Source of the DNA: Staphylococcus succinus | Lineage (GTDB): Bacteria > Bacillota > Bacilli > Staphylococcales > Staphylococcaceae | Assembly (NCBI RefSeq): GCF_029024945.1 | Contig: NZ_CP118976.1 | Location: forward strand, 124,001 to 188,000 | Length of the DNA: 64,000 nt | Reading direction: 5' to 3' | Shown here: positions 17,122 to 26,554 of the stretch, piece after piece | Numbering within the stretch: the stretch's first letter is position 1 | Layout: every line of letters starts with the position of its first letter | The notes under the pieces: model-generated | Told to the model about the DNA's origin: nothing | The model's database searches: none | Seen by the model: only the letters and a program-made list of their open reading frames with translations | Program-made: the position numbers and the translations under genes

Positions 17122-17847
17122 ATGACTAAATTATCATCAGATAAAGGCCCGTTATATTTACAAATAAAGCAAATTATTGAAGATAGAATTATTCACGGTA
17201 TATATACTGTAGGTAATCTTATCCCTACTGAAATTGAATTTGAAAAAGAATTCAATGTAAGTAAAGTAACAGTGAGAGCCGCCATCAAAGAGTTAGTAGC
17301 TTTAGGTTATTTAGAGAAAAAAAGCGGCAAAGGAACGACGGTTATCAATCACAAAGTACAAAATAGTGTTACACACAATAAAAACTTTACAGAAAAACTC
17401 GTAGAGCAAGGGAATAAAATTCAGAAGATTATTAAAGATATTACGGTAGTTACACACGAAAAAGAAAGTAAACTATTTCAAATGTTTGGTGTGAAATCCT
17501 ATAAGATTACAAGAGTCTATCTATTAAATGATACGCCCTATATTCTATTTAATCATTATTTACCGTATTCGATCAATCGTTTAAATGAGTCTGCGGAGCT
17601 CAAACAAAATAATGATTTATCTGTGTATAAAATTCTAGAAGAAGATGGGATAGAAATTGAAGCAATAGAAGATCATTTCTCTGTAGGGTTTGATGAGCAA
17701 GCGACAACAGAATTAAATCTTGACTCATCAGAACCAGTATTAATTAGAGAAAGAGAATCTTATTCAACGCAAGGTGATATTGTTGAATATAGTATCGGTT
17801 ATTATAATAGTAAATTTAAAAAATATAGTATTAGTTTAAAAGACTAA
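17122..17847 (+). CDS. GntR-family regulator with UTRA domain
   Basis: 241 residues. An N-terminal winged helix-turn-helix (about 5-70) carries PTEIEFEKEFNVSKVTVRAAIKEL, and a UTRA effector domain (about 95-238) follows. UTRA domains sense small metabolites such as phosphorylated sugars. Sits inside the operon between kinase and permease, so it very likely controls this locus through the palindromic repeats upstream of 13168. Start ATG 17122. Confidence 0.87.
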   Translation: MTKLSSDKGPLYLQIKQIIEDRIIHGIYTVGNLIPTEIEFEKEFNVSKVTVRAAIKELVALGYLEKKSGKGTTVINHKVQNSVTHNKNFTEKLVEQGNKIQKIIKDITVVTHEKESKLFQMFGVKSYKITRVYLLNDTPYILFNHYLPYSINRLNESAELKQNNDLSVYKILEEDGIEIEAIEDHFSVGFDEQATTELNLDSSEPVLIRERESYSTQGDIVEYSIGYYNSKFKKYSISLKD

Positions 17848-17868
17848 TGTAAAACTTTTGTAACTTGT

Positions 17869-17882
17869 TGGTAGCGCTAGCA
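17869..17882 (+). promoter_or_regulatory. Possible second cre upstream of the GntP permease gene
   Basis: TGGTAGCGCTAGCA, a near-palindromic cre-like sequence with two mismatches to the consensus, in the 52-bp gap before the permease gene. Confidence 0.4.
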
Positions 17883-17899
17883 TTATTGGGGGAAAAGGG

Positions 17900-19234
17900 A
17901 TGGATACTAATATTTATTTATTAATTATTACGCTACTTTCAATTGTTATTGTCATATTAGGAGTTGCATGGTGGAAATGGCATGCATTTATTAGTTTAAC
18001 TGTTGCTGGATTATTTTTAGCAATTATGGCTGGTTTATCACCAGAAAAGATAGTGACTGCATACGAGACAGGTGTCGGCGATGTATTAGGTCATTTAGTT
18101 GGCATTTTAGCTTTAGGAACGATACTAGGAAAATTAATGTCTGATTCAGGGGCAGGCATGCAAATATCTGATTATCTTATTAAGTCTTTAGGTTATAAAA
18201 AATTACCTTGGGCGATGATGTTATCAGGTTTTATAATTGGTATTCCTGTATTTTTCGAAGTTGGTATCGTTATTTTATTACCACTTGTGATTTCTATTCA
18301 TAAAACGACGAAAACAAATATATTACTTATAGCGATTCCCTTATTAGCTGGATTATCTATTGTACATGGTATTGTGCCACCACATCCTGGCGCGATGACA
18401 GCTATTGGTATTTATGATGCTAATTTAGGAAAAGTATTATTATACTCATTAATCATAGCCTTACCGACTGCCATATTAGCTGGTCCAGTCTTTGGGAAGT
18501 TTATAAGTAAACGACTCATTCCAGAAAATCCGCCAAATATTATTAAAGTTAGTAATAAAACCAATGGATTTCCAAGCGTACCAGTATCATTTCTAGTTAT
18601 TGTACTACCTGTATTATTGATGTTGTTATCTATCGTTACACCCTACTTAGGTGAGATACCAACCATACTAAAAAATGCGTTATTATTTATAGGTAGTCCA
18701 GTCATAGCTTTATTAATTTCATGTTTTGTTGCTTTTTATTTATTAGGATTCAAGCAAGGGATGACTAAAAATGTAATTAAAGATTTAGTTGAGGAATGTA
18801 TTATACCAGTGGGCTCTATTATATTAATTATAGGTGCTGGTGGTGGTTTTAAACAAATTTTAATTGAAACTGGCGTAGGTAACACGATTGCACAAATGAC
18901 AGAACATCTTTCGCTTTCACCTTTATTATTAGCTTTTTTAGTAGCTGGATTAATACGTGTGGCTACAGGTTCTGCTACTGTAGCATTAACAACAGCAGCG
19001 GGCATTGTATCGCCGATTATTCAACACATGTCTGGCGTAAATTTAGAATTACTCGTTATTGCTACTGGTGCAGGTTCGCTGATGTTATCACATGTAAATG
19101 ATGCTGGATTTTGGATGGTCAAAGAATACTTAGGGTTAAATGTCATAGAAACCTTTAAAACATGGACGGTAATGGAAACATTATTAGCTGTAATCGCATT
19201 TACTTTTGCATTTATTATTGATGCCTTAGTATAG
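17900..19234 (+). CDS. GntP-family sugar-acid/proton symporter
   Basis: 444 residues with about twelve hydrophobic segments and GntP-family landmarks: VPPHPGAMTAIG, GAGGGFKQIL and the C-terminal LSHVNDAGFWMVKEYLGL. GntP proteins import gluconate and related aldonic or amino-sugar acids with H+. Last gene of the operon, providing uptake. It is a paralogue of the permease at 44788-46149, which has the same motifs. Ribosome binding site GGGGGAAAAGGG. Confidence 0.88.
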   Translation: MDTNIYLLIITLLSIVIVILGVAWWKWHAFISLTVAGLFLAIMAGLSPEKIVTAYETGVGDVLGHLVGILALGTILGKLMSDSGAGMQISDYLIKSLGYKKLPWAMMLSGFIIGIPVFFEVGIVILLPLVISIHKTTKTNILLIAIPLLAGLSIVHGIVPPHPGAMTAIGIYDANLGKVLLYSLIIALPTAILAGPVFGKFISKRLIPENPPNIIKVSNKTNGFPSVPVSFLVIVLPVLLMLLSIVTPYLGEIPTILKNALLFIGSPVIALLISCFVAFYLLGFKQGMTKNVIKDLVEECIIPVGSIILIIGAGGGFKQILIETGVGNTIAQMTEHLSLSPLLLAFLVAGLIRVATGSATVALTTAAGIVSPIIQHMSGVNLELLVIATGAGSLMLSHVNDAGFWMVKEYLGLNVIETFKTWTVMETLLAVIAFTFAFIIDALV

Positions 19235-19277
19235 TGCAGCATATATAAAATATTAAAAAAATATAAAAGTTTCACTT

Positions 19278-19310
19278 AGGAGGTATGTATCGGCATATCT
19301 CCTTTTATTT
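19278..19310 (+). terminator. Terminator of the amino-sugar acid operon
   Basis: Stem GGAGGTATG (19279-19287) / CATATCTCC (19294-19302, one G-U pair) followed by TTTTATTT. Confidence 0.8.
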
Positions 19311-19404
19311 GGTTTCTCGTTGACTTTTTTTAAGCAAAATTTCATAATAGGTTAAGAATAAAATTTTCTAAAAATTCACAACATTATATTGTTTGGAATG
19401 ATGC

Positions 19405-20826
19405 ATGATTAATAAGACGAGAAAAATATGTAAGAAGCATACAAGTTTAACGGAATTAGAAATTTTAAAAATAGAGCAACTTGCGGATCATTTACAAGAA
19501 ATTGCAGATTTGAATAATGCTGATGTATTTATAGATTGTCCTGCAGTTGAATTTAATCAAATTATCGTTGTAGCAGAAGCGGCGCCTAAGCACGTGAAAA
19601 CCCTGTACCAAAATTCTGTATTAGAACAAAATGTCTACGAGAAATTTGAACCAGCTGTATTTCGAACATTAAAGACAGGTCAATCAGAACACCAGCACAG
19701 AGCAGTGTCGCAAGAAGGGAAAGTCGTAGAACAAAATGTAACGCCTGTGACCTTAAACAATCACACTATTGGTGCATTAATTATGGAAAAAGATGTGAGT
19801 AATAAAGTTTTGGAAGAAGATAAGATGAAGGCACTCACGCATGCTACCGACACATTGAGTCGTATTGTTTCCCAATCCAATGAAAGCCAAATATTTTTTC
19901 CAGACATGATAGAAGAGAGTTTGTTCAACATTGATCGGGATTTGAATATAAGATATTTTAACCTGACCGCTGAAGAGCTTGTGCAAGATTTATTAAATGT
20001 GACTTGTGAAACTGGAAAGTCGTTTATAGACTTATTTCCAAGTATTGAAGATATGTTAACGGACGGCCAAATTATTACTATAGAAGAACGCGAAATGGAA
20101 CAATACTACTTCCAAGTTAAATGTATTAGGCTTTTTGAACATAATTGTGTGACAGGCCATCTTATTATGTTAAAAGATATTACAGATTTAAAAGAAAAAG
20201 AAAAAGAATTGATTTCCAAATCTGTAGCCATTAGAGAAGTACATCATCGTGTTAAAAATAACTTACAAACTGTAGCGAGTTTATTAAGATTACAAATGCG
20301 ACGAGGCTTACCAGACGATAGTAAACCATATTTTCAAGAAAGTCTGAATCGTATATTAAGTATTGCTTCTGTATATGAAGTGATACTAGACGAATCTTAT
20401 ACAGATAGAGTTAATATAGGAAAATTAATAAAGAAAATAGGGAACATGCTCGTTTATAATGAATCAACTACTGATACAACGATACATATGACTTACAACT
20501 TGAGTGATTCCATATTTTTACCTTCTAATGTGGCAGTGTCGTTAGCTCTAATCGCAAATGAATTGATTACTAATTGCGTGAAACACGCATTTAACCAGCA
20601 GAGCGTGGGGAGAATATGTGTAGCTTTAACTTATGAAAGTAATTCAAAGACGCTAAATTTATCAATTCAAGACGATGGAGAAGCAGAGTCGAAATTTCAA
20701 GAATCATTTGGTTTGAATATTGTTAATACAATTACAGAAAATGATTTAGATGGATCTTTTGATATCGTGAGGAATTCAATAGGTACTTTAGGACAAATTA
20801 CATTTCATTATAAGGAGCGTATCTGA
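19405..20826 (+). CDS. eutW: EutW-like sensor histidine kinase
   Basis: 473 residues, soluble, with no membrane helix. An N-terminal H_kinase_N-like sensory domain (about 15-160) and a PAS-like region (about 175-285) precede an HisKA_2 domain with REVHHRVKNNLQTVASLLRL (phospho-acceptor His) and an HATPase domain with ANELITNCVKHAF. This layout is that of EutW, the ethanolamine-sensing kinase of Enterococcus and Listeria. It is two bases upstream of the ANTAR regulator gene, its evident partner. The ribosome binding site is weak. Confidence 0.85.
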   Translation: MINKTRKICKKHTSLTELEILKIEQLADHLQEIADLNNADVFIDCPAVEFNQIIVVAEAAPKHVKTLYQNSVLEQNVYEKFEPAVFRTLKTGQSEHQHRAVSQEGKVVEQNVTPVTLNNHTIGALIMEKDVSNKVLEEDKMKALTHATDTLSRIVSQSNESQIFFPDMIEESLFNIDRDLNIRYFNLTAEELVQDLLNVTCETGKSFIDLFPSIEDMLTDGQIITIEEREMEQYYFQVKCIRLFEHNCVTGHLIMLKDITDLKEKEKELISKSVAIREVHHRVKNNLQTVASLLRLQMRRGLPDDSKPYFQESLNRILSIASVYEVILDESYTDRVNIGKLIKKIGNMLVYNESTTDTTIHMTYNLSDSIFLPSNVAVSLALIANELITNCVKHAFNQQSVGRICVALTYESNSKTLNLSIQDDGEAESKFQESFGLNIVNTITENDLDGSFDIVRNSIGTLGQITFHYKERI

Positions 20827-20827
20827 T

Positions 20828-21391
20828 ATGAAGAAAATTATGGTCGTTGAAGACGAATCAATTGTTCGTTTAGATATTGTGGAAATGTTAAAAGCAGCAA
20901 GATATGACATTGCCTCTGCAGTTAGCAATGGTGAAAAAGCAATTGAAGCAACTGAAAAGGTTAAGCCAGATTTAATTATCATGGATATTAAAATGCCGAA
21001 GTTAAATGGGCTAAAAGCAAGTAAGATTATTGGAAAGAAATACGAAGACATACCTATCCTGATACTTACTGCATATAGTCAAAGTGAATTTGTAGAAGAA
21101 GCAAAGCAACCTAACATTGTAGGATATATCGTCAAACCTATTTCAGAATCACAATTATTACCAGCAGTCGAAATTGCATTAGCACAGTCTGATAAAATGA
21201 AAACATTAAAAAATGAAATCGAACAATCTTATATTGAGATTGAAAATCGAAAAATCATTGAAAAAGCCAAAGGACATCTGATGACACAGCTTAAAATCAG
21301 TGAAAATGAGGCCTATCAAAAGCTTAGGAAACTGAGCATGGATAATCAAGTGGGTATTGATATCGTAGCGCGAAAAGTTATTAGTCAATAA
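20828..21391 (+). CDS. eutV: EutV-like ANTAR response regulator (transcription antiterminator)
   Basis: 187 residues. A receiver domain (1-115) has the acidic pocket VEDE, phospho-acceptor Asp in IIMDIKMP (residue 53) and VKPIS lysine. A C-terminal ANTAR RNA-binding domain (about 125-185) contains RKIIEKAKGHLMTQLKISENEAYQKLRK. EutV is phosphorylated by EutW and binds paired hexaloop hairpins in nascent mRNA to prevent termination. Two candidate target leaders occur nearby: before eutH (21406-21472) and, on the other strand, before the aldehyde dehydrogenase (26555-26629). Ribosome binding site AAGGAG. Confidence 0.9.
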   Translation: MKKIMVVEDESIVRLDIVEMLKAARYDIASAVSNGEKAIEATEKVKPDLIIMDIKMPKLNGLKASKIIGKKYEDIPILILTAYSQSEFVEEAKQPNIVGYIVKPISESQLLPAVEIALAQSDKMKTLKNEIEQSYIEIENRKIIEKAKGHLMTQLKISENEAYQKLRKLSMDNQVGIDIVARKVISQ

Positions 21392-21405
21392 AATTGAAAA
21401 GTAAA

Positions 21406-21439
21406 TTTTAAAAGTGAATATATTAAAGCAAAGATGCTT
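21406..21439 (+). promoter_or_regulatory. ANTAR (EutV) antiterminator element in the eutH leader
   Basis: A conserved block TTTTAAAAGTGAATA (21406-21420) can form a weak first hairpin (ATTT/GAAT). Five bases on, AAGC-AAAGAT-GCTT (21426-21439) forms a hairpin with a six-base loop having A at position 1 and G at position 4, the ANTAR-recognition rule. Its 3' half is also the 5' arm of the terminator, so the two folds exclude each other. The same block and hairpin type recur before the aldehyde dehydrogenase operon. Confidence 0.75.
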
Positions 21440-21472
21440 ATTTGGTACAACCGATAGGCATCTTTTTGTTTT
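21430..21472 (+). terminator. Leader terminator upstream of eutH
   Basis: Outer stem AAAGATGC (21430-21437) / GCATCTTT (21458-21465), inner pairing TATTTGGT / ACCGATA, then a T-rich tract. It lies before, not after, the gene it controls, as in antitermination systems. Confidence 0.85.
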
Positions 21473-21507
21473 CTATATGAAATTGTAAATTATGGGGTGG
21501 ATGAGTT

Positions 21508-22743
21508 ATGGAACATATTGGAACGATAATTATTTATATTATTATGGCATGTGCGGTGATGGGGGCTTTTGGCGCAATTAGAAATGCACAAAAGGGTATA
21601 GGTAAAGAATTTATGGAAGGTATATATACGATAGGGCCGATATTTGCGAATTCTGCTGGGATTATGGCTTCTATTCCGTTTATTTCCAAATTTATTGAAA
21701 ATGTATTCGGACCTATGTTTGATAAAATAGGTGCGGATCCTGCGATTGCAGCGACATCTATTCTAGCTACCGACATGGGAGGGTATCAGCTGGCGGAAGT
21801 CTTAAAGCAAAGTTATGAAGGTTGGATTATGGCGATGGTTGTTGGATTTATGGCGGGTGCTACTATTGTCTTTACTATTCCGTTAGGCTTACCGATGTTA
21901 GATAAAAGGGACCATAAATACATGGCTTTAGGTATTATGTCTGGATTACTAGCAATTCCATTTGGTGTATTTATTTCAACGACTATTATGTTGCTCAGTC
22001 ATATGAAGGTGCGTACGGCCATTGAGACGGCTGGAGCAGCATCCCATATATTTTCAATAAGTTTTACGTCGATATTTTTGAATTTATTACCATTGATTAT
22101 TTTTGTAGTTGTAACGGCGCTAGGTTTATATTTCTTCTCTGATATGATGATTAAATTATTTATCATTTTTGGTAAAATACTTGATACTGTAATTAAACTG
22201 GTATTTGTTTTTTCAGTAGTAGAAATTTTCACAGGGTTTTTCACACACGTATTTGGCGTATGGGGATTTGATCCCATTATGGCTGATAAAGAAGATAATT
22301 TTAGAGCCTTAGAAAATGCAGGTAATATTGCTATTATGTTATCAGGTGCATTCCCAATGGTGTACTTGATAAGGAAATATTTTTCTGGCATCTTAACTAA
22401 GGCAGGTAAAAAAGTTGGTTTAAGTGAAGTAGGAAGTGCTGGCATTATAGCAACAATAGCTAATATTTTAGCGATGTTTAAATTGGTTAAAGATATGCCA
22501 CCTAAGGATAAAGTGATTAACATTGCGTTCGGTGTATGTGCGGCTTTCTTATTAGGAGATCATTTATCTTATACTGCCAACTTCCAACCGACATTAATTC
22601 CAGCAGTATTAGTAGGAAAGTTGAGTGCAGGGGTGCTAGCAATTATCTTTGCCTACTTACTTTGTCTACCAAAAGCAAGGAAGCTTGAAGCTATTGATAG
22701 ACAGTCAGGGATTATCGGCCCAGATGAATATATTAAAAAATAA
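21508..22743 (+). CDS. eutH: Ethanolamine permease EutH
   Basis: 411 residues with about eleven hydrophobic helices. Family blocks include GPIFANSAGIMASIPF, LATDMGGYQLAEVLKQSYEGW and LLGDHLSYTANFQPTLIPAVLVGKLSAG. EutH imports ethanolamine, which matters when protonated ethanolamine crosses the membrane poorly. It is preceded by an ANTAR-controlled terminator and directly follows eutVW. No eutBC lyase genes or microcompartment genes follow. Ribosome binding site GGGGTGGATGAG. Confidence 0.9.
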   Translation: MEHIGTIIIYIIMACAVMGAFGAIRNAQKGIGKEFMEGIYTIGPIFANSAGIMASIPFISKFIENVFGPMFDKIGADPAIAATSILATDMGGYQLAEVLKQSYEGWIMAMVVGFMAGATIVFTIPLGLPMLDKRDHKYMALGIMSGLLAIPFGVFISTTIMLLSHMKVRTAIETAGAASHIFSISFTSIFLNLLPLIIFVVVTALGLYFFSDMMIKLFIIFGKILDTVIKLVFVFSVVEIFTGFFTHVFGVWGFDPIMADKEDNFRALENAGNIAIMLSGAFPMVYLIRKYFSGILTKAGKKVGLSEVGSAGIIATIANILAMFKLVKDMPPKDKVINIAFGVCAAFLLGDHLSYTANFQPTLIPAVLVGKLSAGVLAIIFAYLLCLPKARKLEAIDRQSGIIGPDEYIKK

Positions 22744-22825
22744 CATTTAATCATGGTATAAAGTATTTTGTGAAAATCGGTTATAGCTGTGTGTTTGGTA
22801 GTCGCAGTTACTGTTAGACAAATTG

Positions 22826-22869
22826 AAACAGCTTATAGATTACCTGAATGGTAGTTTATAAGCTGTTTT
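22826..22869. terminator. Bidirectional terminator between eutH and the SDR gene
   Basis: Stem AAACAGCTTATAGATTACC / GGTAGTTTATAAGCTGTTT with a short loop, between convergent genes. Confidence 0.85.
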
Positions 22870-22892
22870 ATGTTGTTGAAATATTTTTTGTT

Positions 22893-23660
22893 TTAGAAAT
22901 AGTTAGCGGTAATACCACCGTCAACGTTAATATTAGCGCCGTTTGTCCAATCAGACTCATCAGAAGCTAAGTATAAAGCGCAGTTTACGATATCTTCAGG
23001 TTTACCGAAACGACCTGCGGGTTGTCTATTTAAGCGTACATTTTTAGCGTCTTCGTCAGAAACGAGCCATTCCATAAGTAATGGTGTTTCTATAGGTCCT
23101 GGACTGATAGCATTTGTGCGAATCCCTTTAGGTCTAAATTGGATAGCCAATGATTTCGTAAGTGATACAACTGCGCCTTTTGAAGCAGTGTAAGCATCTT
23201 GAGGGACTGAGCAACCCATTTGGGCAACAAATGAAGCGATATTAATAATAGAGCCTGATTGATTTTTTTCCATTTCGGGAATCACATATTTGGTCATTAA
23301 GAAAATCCCTTTAACATTGATGTTCATGACTAAATCCCAAACGTCTTCACTTGTATTTACAACTGAATTATCAGCTTCTGGCATGACGCCAGCATTATTG
23401 TATAATACATCAATCTTTCCAAATGTTTGTACTGTTGCTTCTACAGCATTTTTAACATTATCTTCATTGGCAATATCTACTTTAAAGAATTGAGCTTGGC
23501 CACCATTTTTGGTAATTTCATCTACAGTTGTTTGGCCAGCTTGTGCATCTCTTTCAAAAACGGCAATTTTGGCACCTTCATTCGCAAACATTTGTGCGGC
23601 AACTCGGCCCATACCTCCGCCAGCACCTGTGATAATACATACTTTATCTTGTAATCTCAT
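22893..23660 (-). CDS. SDR dehydrogenase linked to the GS-like ligase operon
   Basis: 255 residues, classical short-chain dehydrogenase. Cofactor motif TGAGGGMGR (about residue 11), NNAG near 88, catalytic Ser region IINIASF and YTASK near 155, C-terminal DGG. The start is ATG 23660 behind AAGGAGGA; an in-frame ATG at 23684 lies upstream of that site. Last gene of a three-gene leftward operon after the GS-like ligase and aldehyde dehydrogenase. If the ligase makes gamma-glutamylethanolamide, this enzyme is the natural candidate for oxidising its hydroxyl to the aldehyde. That role is inferred from context. Confidence 0.85.
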   Translation of the reverse strand: MRLQDKVCIITGAGGGMGRVAAQMFANEGAKIAVFERDAQAGQTTVDEITKNGGQAQFFKVDIANEDNVKNAVEATVQTFGKIDVLYNNAGVMPEADNSVVNTSEDVWDLVMNINVKGIFLMTKYVIPEMEKNQSGSIINIASFVAQMGCSVPQDAYTASKGAVVSLTKSLAIQFRPKGIRTNAISPGPIETPLLMEWLVSDEDAKNVRLNRQPAGRFGKPEDIVNCALYLASDESDWTNGANINVDGGITANYF

Positions 23661-23684
23661 ATGATTATTCCTCCTTATTATCAA

Positions 23685-25073
23685 TTAGCTTTGTTCAAAG
23701 TACCTTGAACGCTCCCATGTCGTTACATATGAATCAAAATCATTTTGTTCTGTTTGAGCGGCGTGTAAATAATGTTGTGCGACATCTTCGCCAAGCACTG
23801 ATTTAACTACATCACTGTTTTTCCAAGTGAGTATAGCTTCATGTAAAGATGAAGGTATACGTTCAACGTCATCTTGGTTATATGCGTTACCTTTTAATTC
23901 TTCGGAAAGTGGTATTTTATGTTCTATACCATATAAACCAGCACCGATTAATGCAGAGTATGCCAAGTAGGGATTCATGTCTGCGCCTGCAATGCGAGAT
24001 TCAAATCTTAATGCATTACCACAACCTACCATTCGATATCCAGCAGAACGGTTATCTTTACTCCACGCAATACTGACTGGTGCCCATGAGTTAGGTGCAA
24101 AACGCTTATAGGAGTTCACATATGGTGCAAACATTAATGCAAAATCTCTTGTGTATTTGATGATGCCTGCTAAAAAGTGACGCATAGTTTCGGACATTGG
24201 ATTTTCAGCGTCTTCACCATTGTAAAATGCATTATTGTGTGTACCTTTTTCCATCATACTAAGATGGATATGACCACTAGAACCTGTCCACGCTTCGTAT
24301 GGTTTAGCCATAAAAGTAACGGATTTATCATTTTGAATACAAATTTCTTTCATGCCATGTTTAAACATTAAATGCTGATCGGCAGCTTTTAATGCATTTG
24401 AGTATTTTAAGTTAATTTCATGTTGTCCTTTGTAAGCTTCGCCTTTAGATGATTCAATGACAATGCCCATAAGATGCATTTGATGTCTAATTTCTTGATA
24501 AATTGGCTCGTTTTTAGATCCTTGCAATAAGTTATAATCTTCATTTAGATGGCCAGCTGGTTCTAATTGGCTGTATCCTTTTTTATTAATATTTGAGAAA
24601 GAATCATTAAATAAATAAAATTCAAGCTCACTTGCCATATGTGGAGATAAACCATGAGCTTCAGCTTTTTCAATTTGTTTTTTGAGTATATTTCGTGGGG
24701 CAATTTCAATTTTTTCTTCGCCATCCACGGTGTAAACATCACAAAATACTAAAGCTGTTCTTTCCAGCCAAGGTACTACTTTCAAAGTGTCCAAATCAGG
24801 TTTAGCTAAATAATCTCCATAGCCTTTGTCCCAATTCATATATTCGTATCCATCATTTGTATCCATTTCAAAATTAGTACCTAGTAAATAGTTACAAAAG
24901 TGTGTACCTTCTGAGATATCATTTTCTAAAATAAAATCACCTGTGATACGTTTTCCCATAAGACGTCCCTGCATATCGCAAAATCCAAGTACGACAGTAT
25001 CAATCTTTTCTTCTTTTATTAATTCGAGTAACTTATCTTTAGTAATGCTTCCAGTTATGTTTGATTCAGTCAT
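23685..25073 (-). CDS. Glutamine-synthetase-family ligase, probable gamma-glutamyl-amine/ethanolamide synthetase
   Basis: 462 residues with the whole glutamine synthetase fold. The catalytic domain carries GQHEINLKYSNAL, KPYEAWTGSSGHIHLSM, KRFAPNSWAPVSIAWSKDNR (nucleotide site) and RFESRIAGADMNPYLAYSALIGAG. The sequence lacks the look of biosynthetic GlnA and is closer to GlnA3/GlnA4/PuuA-type ligases, which join glutamate to amines. Streptomyces GlnA4 is a gamma-glutamylethanolamide synthetase. Operon partners (aldehyde dehydrogenase, SDR) and shared ANTAR control with eutH make ethanolamine the best substrate guess; polyamines remain possible. Ribosome binding site AAAGGAG. Confidence 0.85.
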   Translation of the reverse strand: MTESNITGSITKDKLLELIKEEKIDTVVLGFCDMQGRLMGKRITGDFILENDISEGTHFCNYLLGTNFEMDTNDGYEYMNWDKGYGDYLAKPDLDTLKVVPWLERTALVFCDVYTVDGEEKIEIAPRNILKKQIEKAEAHGLSPHMASELEFYLFNDSFSNINKKGYSQLEPAGHLNEDYNLLQGSKNEPIYQEIRHQMHLMGIVIESSKGEAYKGQHEINLKYSNALKAADQHLMFKHGMKEICIQNDKSVTFMAKPYEAWTGSSGHIHLSMMEKGTHNNAFYNGEDAENPMSETMRHFLAGIIKYTRDFALMFAPYVNSYKRFAPNSWAPVSIAWSKDNRSAGYRMVGCGNALRFESRIAGADMNPYLAYSALIGAGLYGIEHKIPLSEELKGNAYNQDDVERIPSSLHEAILTWKNSDVVKSVLGEDVAQHYLHAAQTEQNDFDSYVTTWERSRYFEQS

Positions 25074-25095
25074 AATATCTAACTCCTTTGAGTAA

Positions 25096-26535
25096 TTAGT
25101 CTTGCAACGATAATGAAATATATTTTAATTCTAGGAACCCATCTAAGCCATGATGTCCACCTTCGCGTCCCATGCCGCTTTCTTTAATGCCACCAAAAGG
25201 CGCTTGAGGTACGCTAAGTTGCGTGCCATTGACACCAATCATGCCAAATTCAAGATTTTCACTCATGTTGTAAATAGTATTAACATTATTAGTGAAGAAA
25301 TAAGCTGCAAGGCCAAATTGGGACGCATTGGCAATTTCGATTGCTTCATCTATAGTATCGAATTGAATGATTGGAGCTACAGGACCAAATATTTCTTCTT
25401 GTGCAATTGCCATCGTATGTTTTACGTCGGTAATAACGGTAGGTTCATAAAACAATCCAAAGTCTGAGATAGCTGATTTTTGACCACCCGTTACAATTTG
25501 AGCACCATTATCTTGTGCATCTGAGACTAATTTTTCTACTTTTTCAATTGCAGCAGCGTTAATTAGTGGGCCAACTTGAACACCATCTTCAGTTGCAGGA
25601 CCAACTTTCAACTGTTGAACACGTGCAACGATTTTTTCAGTCATTGCTGATTTAATATCTTTATGCACGAGAATTGTATTAATTCCGTTACACATTTGTC
25701 CTGTATTTTCGAATTTATTTTCTACGATTGCATCAGCAGCATTATCTAAGTCTGCATCTGGTAAAACAATTGTAGGGGCATTGCCGCCAAGTTCTAATGA
25801 AATCCGTTTCACTTGATCTGCTGCTTGTTTCATTAACGTTTTACCAATAGCAGTTGATCCAGTAAATGAAATTTTACGTACTCTTTGATCACTAAATAAT
25901 GTATTAGAAATCATTGATGAGCGACCGGTTATGATATTAGCCACGCCCTTATCGATATTTGTGGCCATTAATTCATCAAATATTGCAATAGCAATTCTTG
26001 GTGTTTCGCTTGAAGGTTTTACAATTACTGTGCAACCTGCAGCTAATGCTGGCGCTACTTTACGGGCAATCATTGCTCCTGGAAAGTTCCATGGGGTGAT
26101 GAGACCGCAGACTCCAACGGGCTGTTTGATAACAGAGATGCGCTGTTGAGGTGAAGACGGAGGAATAATTTCTCCGTAAATTCTTTTTCCTTCTTCTGCA
26201 TTCCATTTTATGAATTTTGCACATACACCTATTTCGCCATATGCTTCAGCAAACGGTTTACCTTGTTCTTCACTCATGATGTGTGCAAGTTCATCTTGCT
26301 TGTTCAACAAATTGGTAGCCCATTGATTTAAAATATCTCCACGTTGCTCTGCAGTGTATTTTGACCATTTTTTAAATGCTTGATGGGCTGATTCTATGGA
26401 TTGCTTTACCTTATTTTCATCAATGCTTGGTACTTGACCGATGACATTTCCATTCGCTGGATTAATCACTTCTGTCGTTTGATCTGTATGAACTTTTTCA
26501 CCGTTAATCCAATTGTAATTAAATTTTTCGACCAT
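25096..26535 (-). CDS. NAD(P)-dependent aldehyde dehydrogenase
   Basis: 479 residues, a full-length aldehyde dehydrogenase. Cofactor loop GFTGSTAIGK-like FTGSTAIGKTL, catalytic Glu in LELGGNAPTIV and catalytic Cys in NTGQMCNGIN are present; SQFGLAAYFFTNN and GMGREGGHHG lie near the C-terminus. First gene of the leftward operon, so it immediately follows the ANTAR-type leader terminator. In the proposed pathway it would oxidise a gamma-glutamylated aldehyde to the acid; by sequence alone it could equally be a succinate-semialdehyde or gamma-glutamyl-aminobutyraldehyde dehydrogenase. Ribosome binding site AAGGGGG. Confidence 0.88.
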   Translation of the reverse strand: MVEKFNYNWINGEKVHTDQTTEVINPANGNVIGQVPSIDENKVKQSIESAHQAFKKWSKYTAEQRGDILNQWATNLLNKQDELAHIMSEEQGKPFAEAYGEIGVCAKFIKWNAEEGKRIYGEIIPPSSPQQRISVIKQPVGVCGLITPWNFPGAMIARKVAPALAAGCTVIVKPSSETPRIAIAIFDELMATNIDKGVANIITGRSSMISNTLFSDQRVRKISFTGSTAIGKTLMKQAADQVKRISLELGGNAPTIVLPDADLDNAADAIVENKFENTGQMCNGINTILVHKDIKSAMTEKIVARVQQLKVGPATEDGVQVGPLINAAAIEKVEKLVSDAQDNGAQIVTGGQKSAISDFGLFYEPTVITDVKHTMAIAQEEIFGPVAPIIQFDTIDEAIEIANASQFGLAAYFFTNNVNTIYNMSENLEFGMIGVNGTQLSVPQAPFGGIKESGMGREGGHHGLDGFLELKYISLSLQD

Positions 26536-26554
26536 TTAATATCCCCCTTAATAT

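Noticed and set aside
13168..19234. Reading the operon as a standard gluconate (gntRKP) operon because of GntR and GntP
   Set aside because: The presence of DgaE-like PLP lyase, DgaF-like aldolase and amidohydrolase, and lack of a gluconokinase, point to an amino-sugar acid.
23685..25073. Housekeeping glutamine synthetase GlnA
   Set aside because: It is in an operon with catabolic dehydrogenases under an antitermination leader and lacks a linked GlnR; its sequence character fits the gamma-glutamylamine ligase branch.
21508..26535. A classical B12-dependent eut operon
   Set aside because: No EutBC, EutA, cobalamin adenosyltransferase or shell proteins are encoded on either strand in the window.
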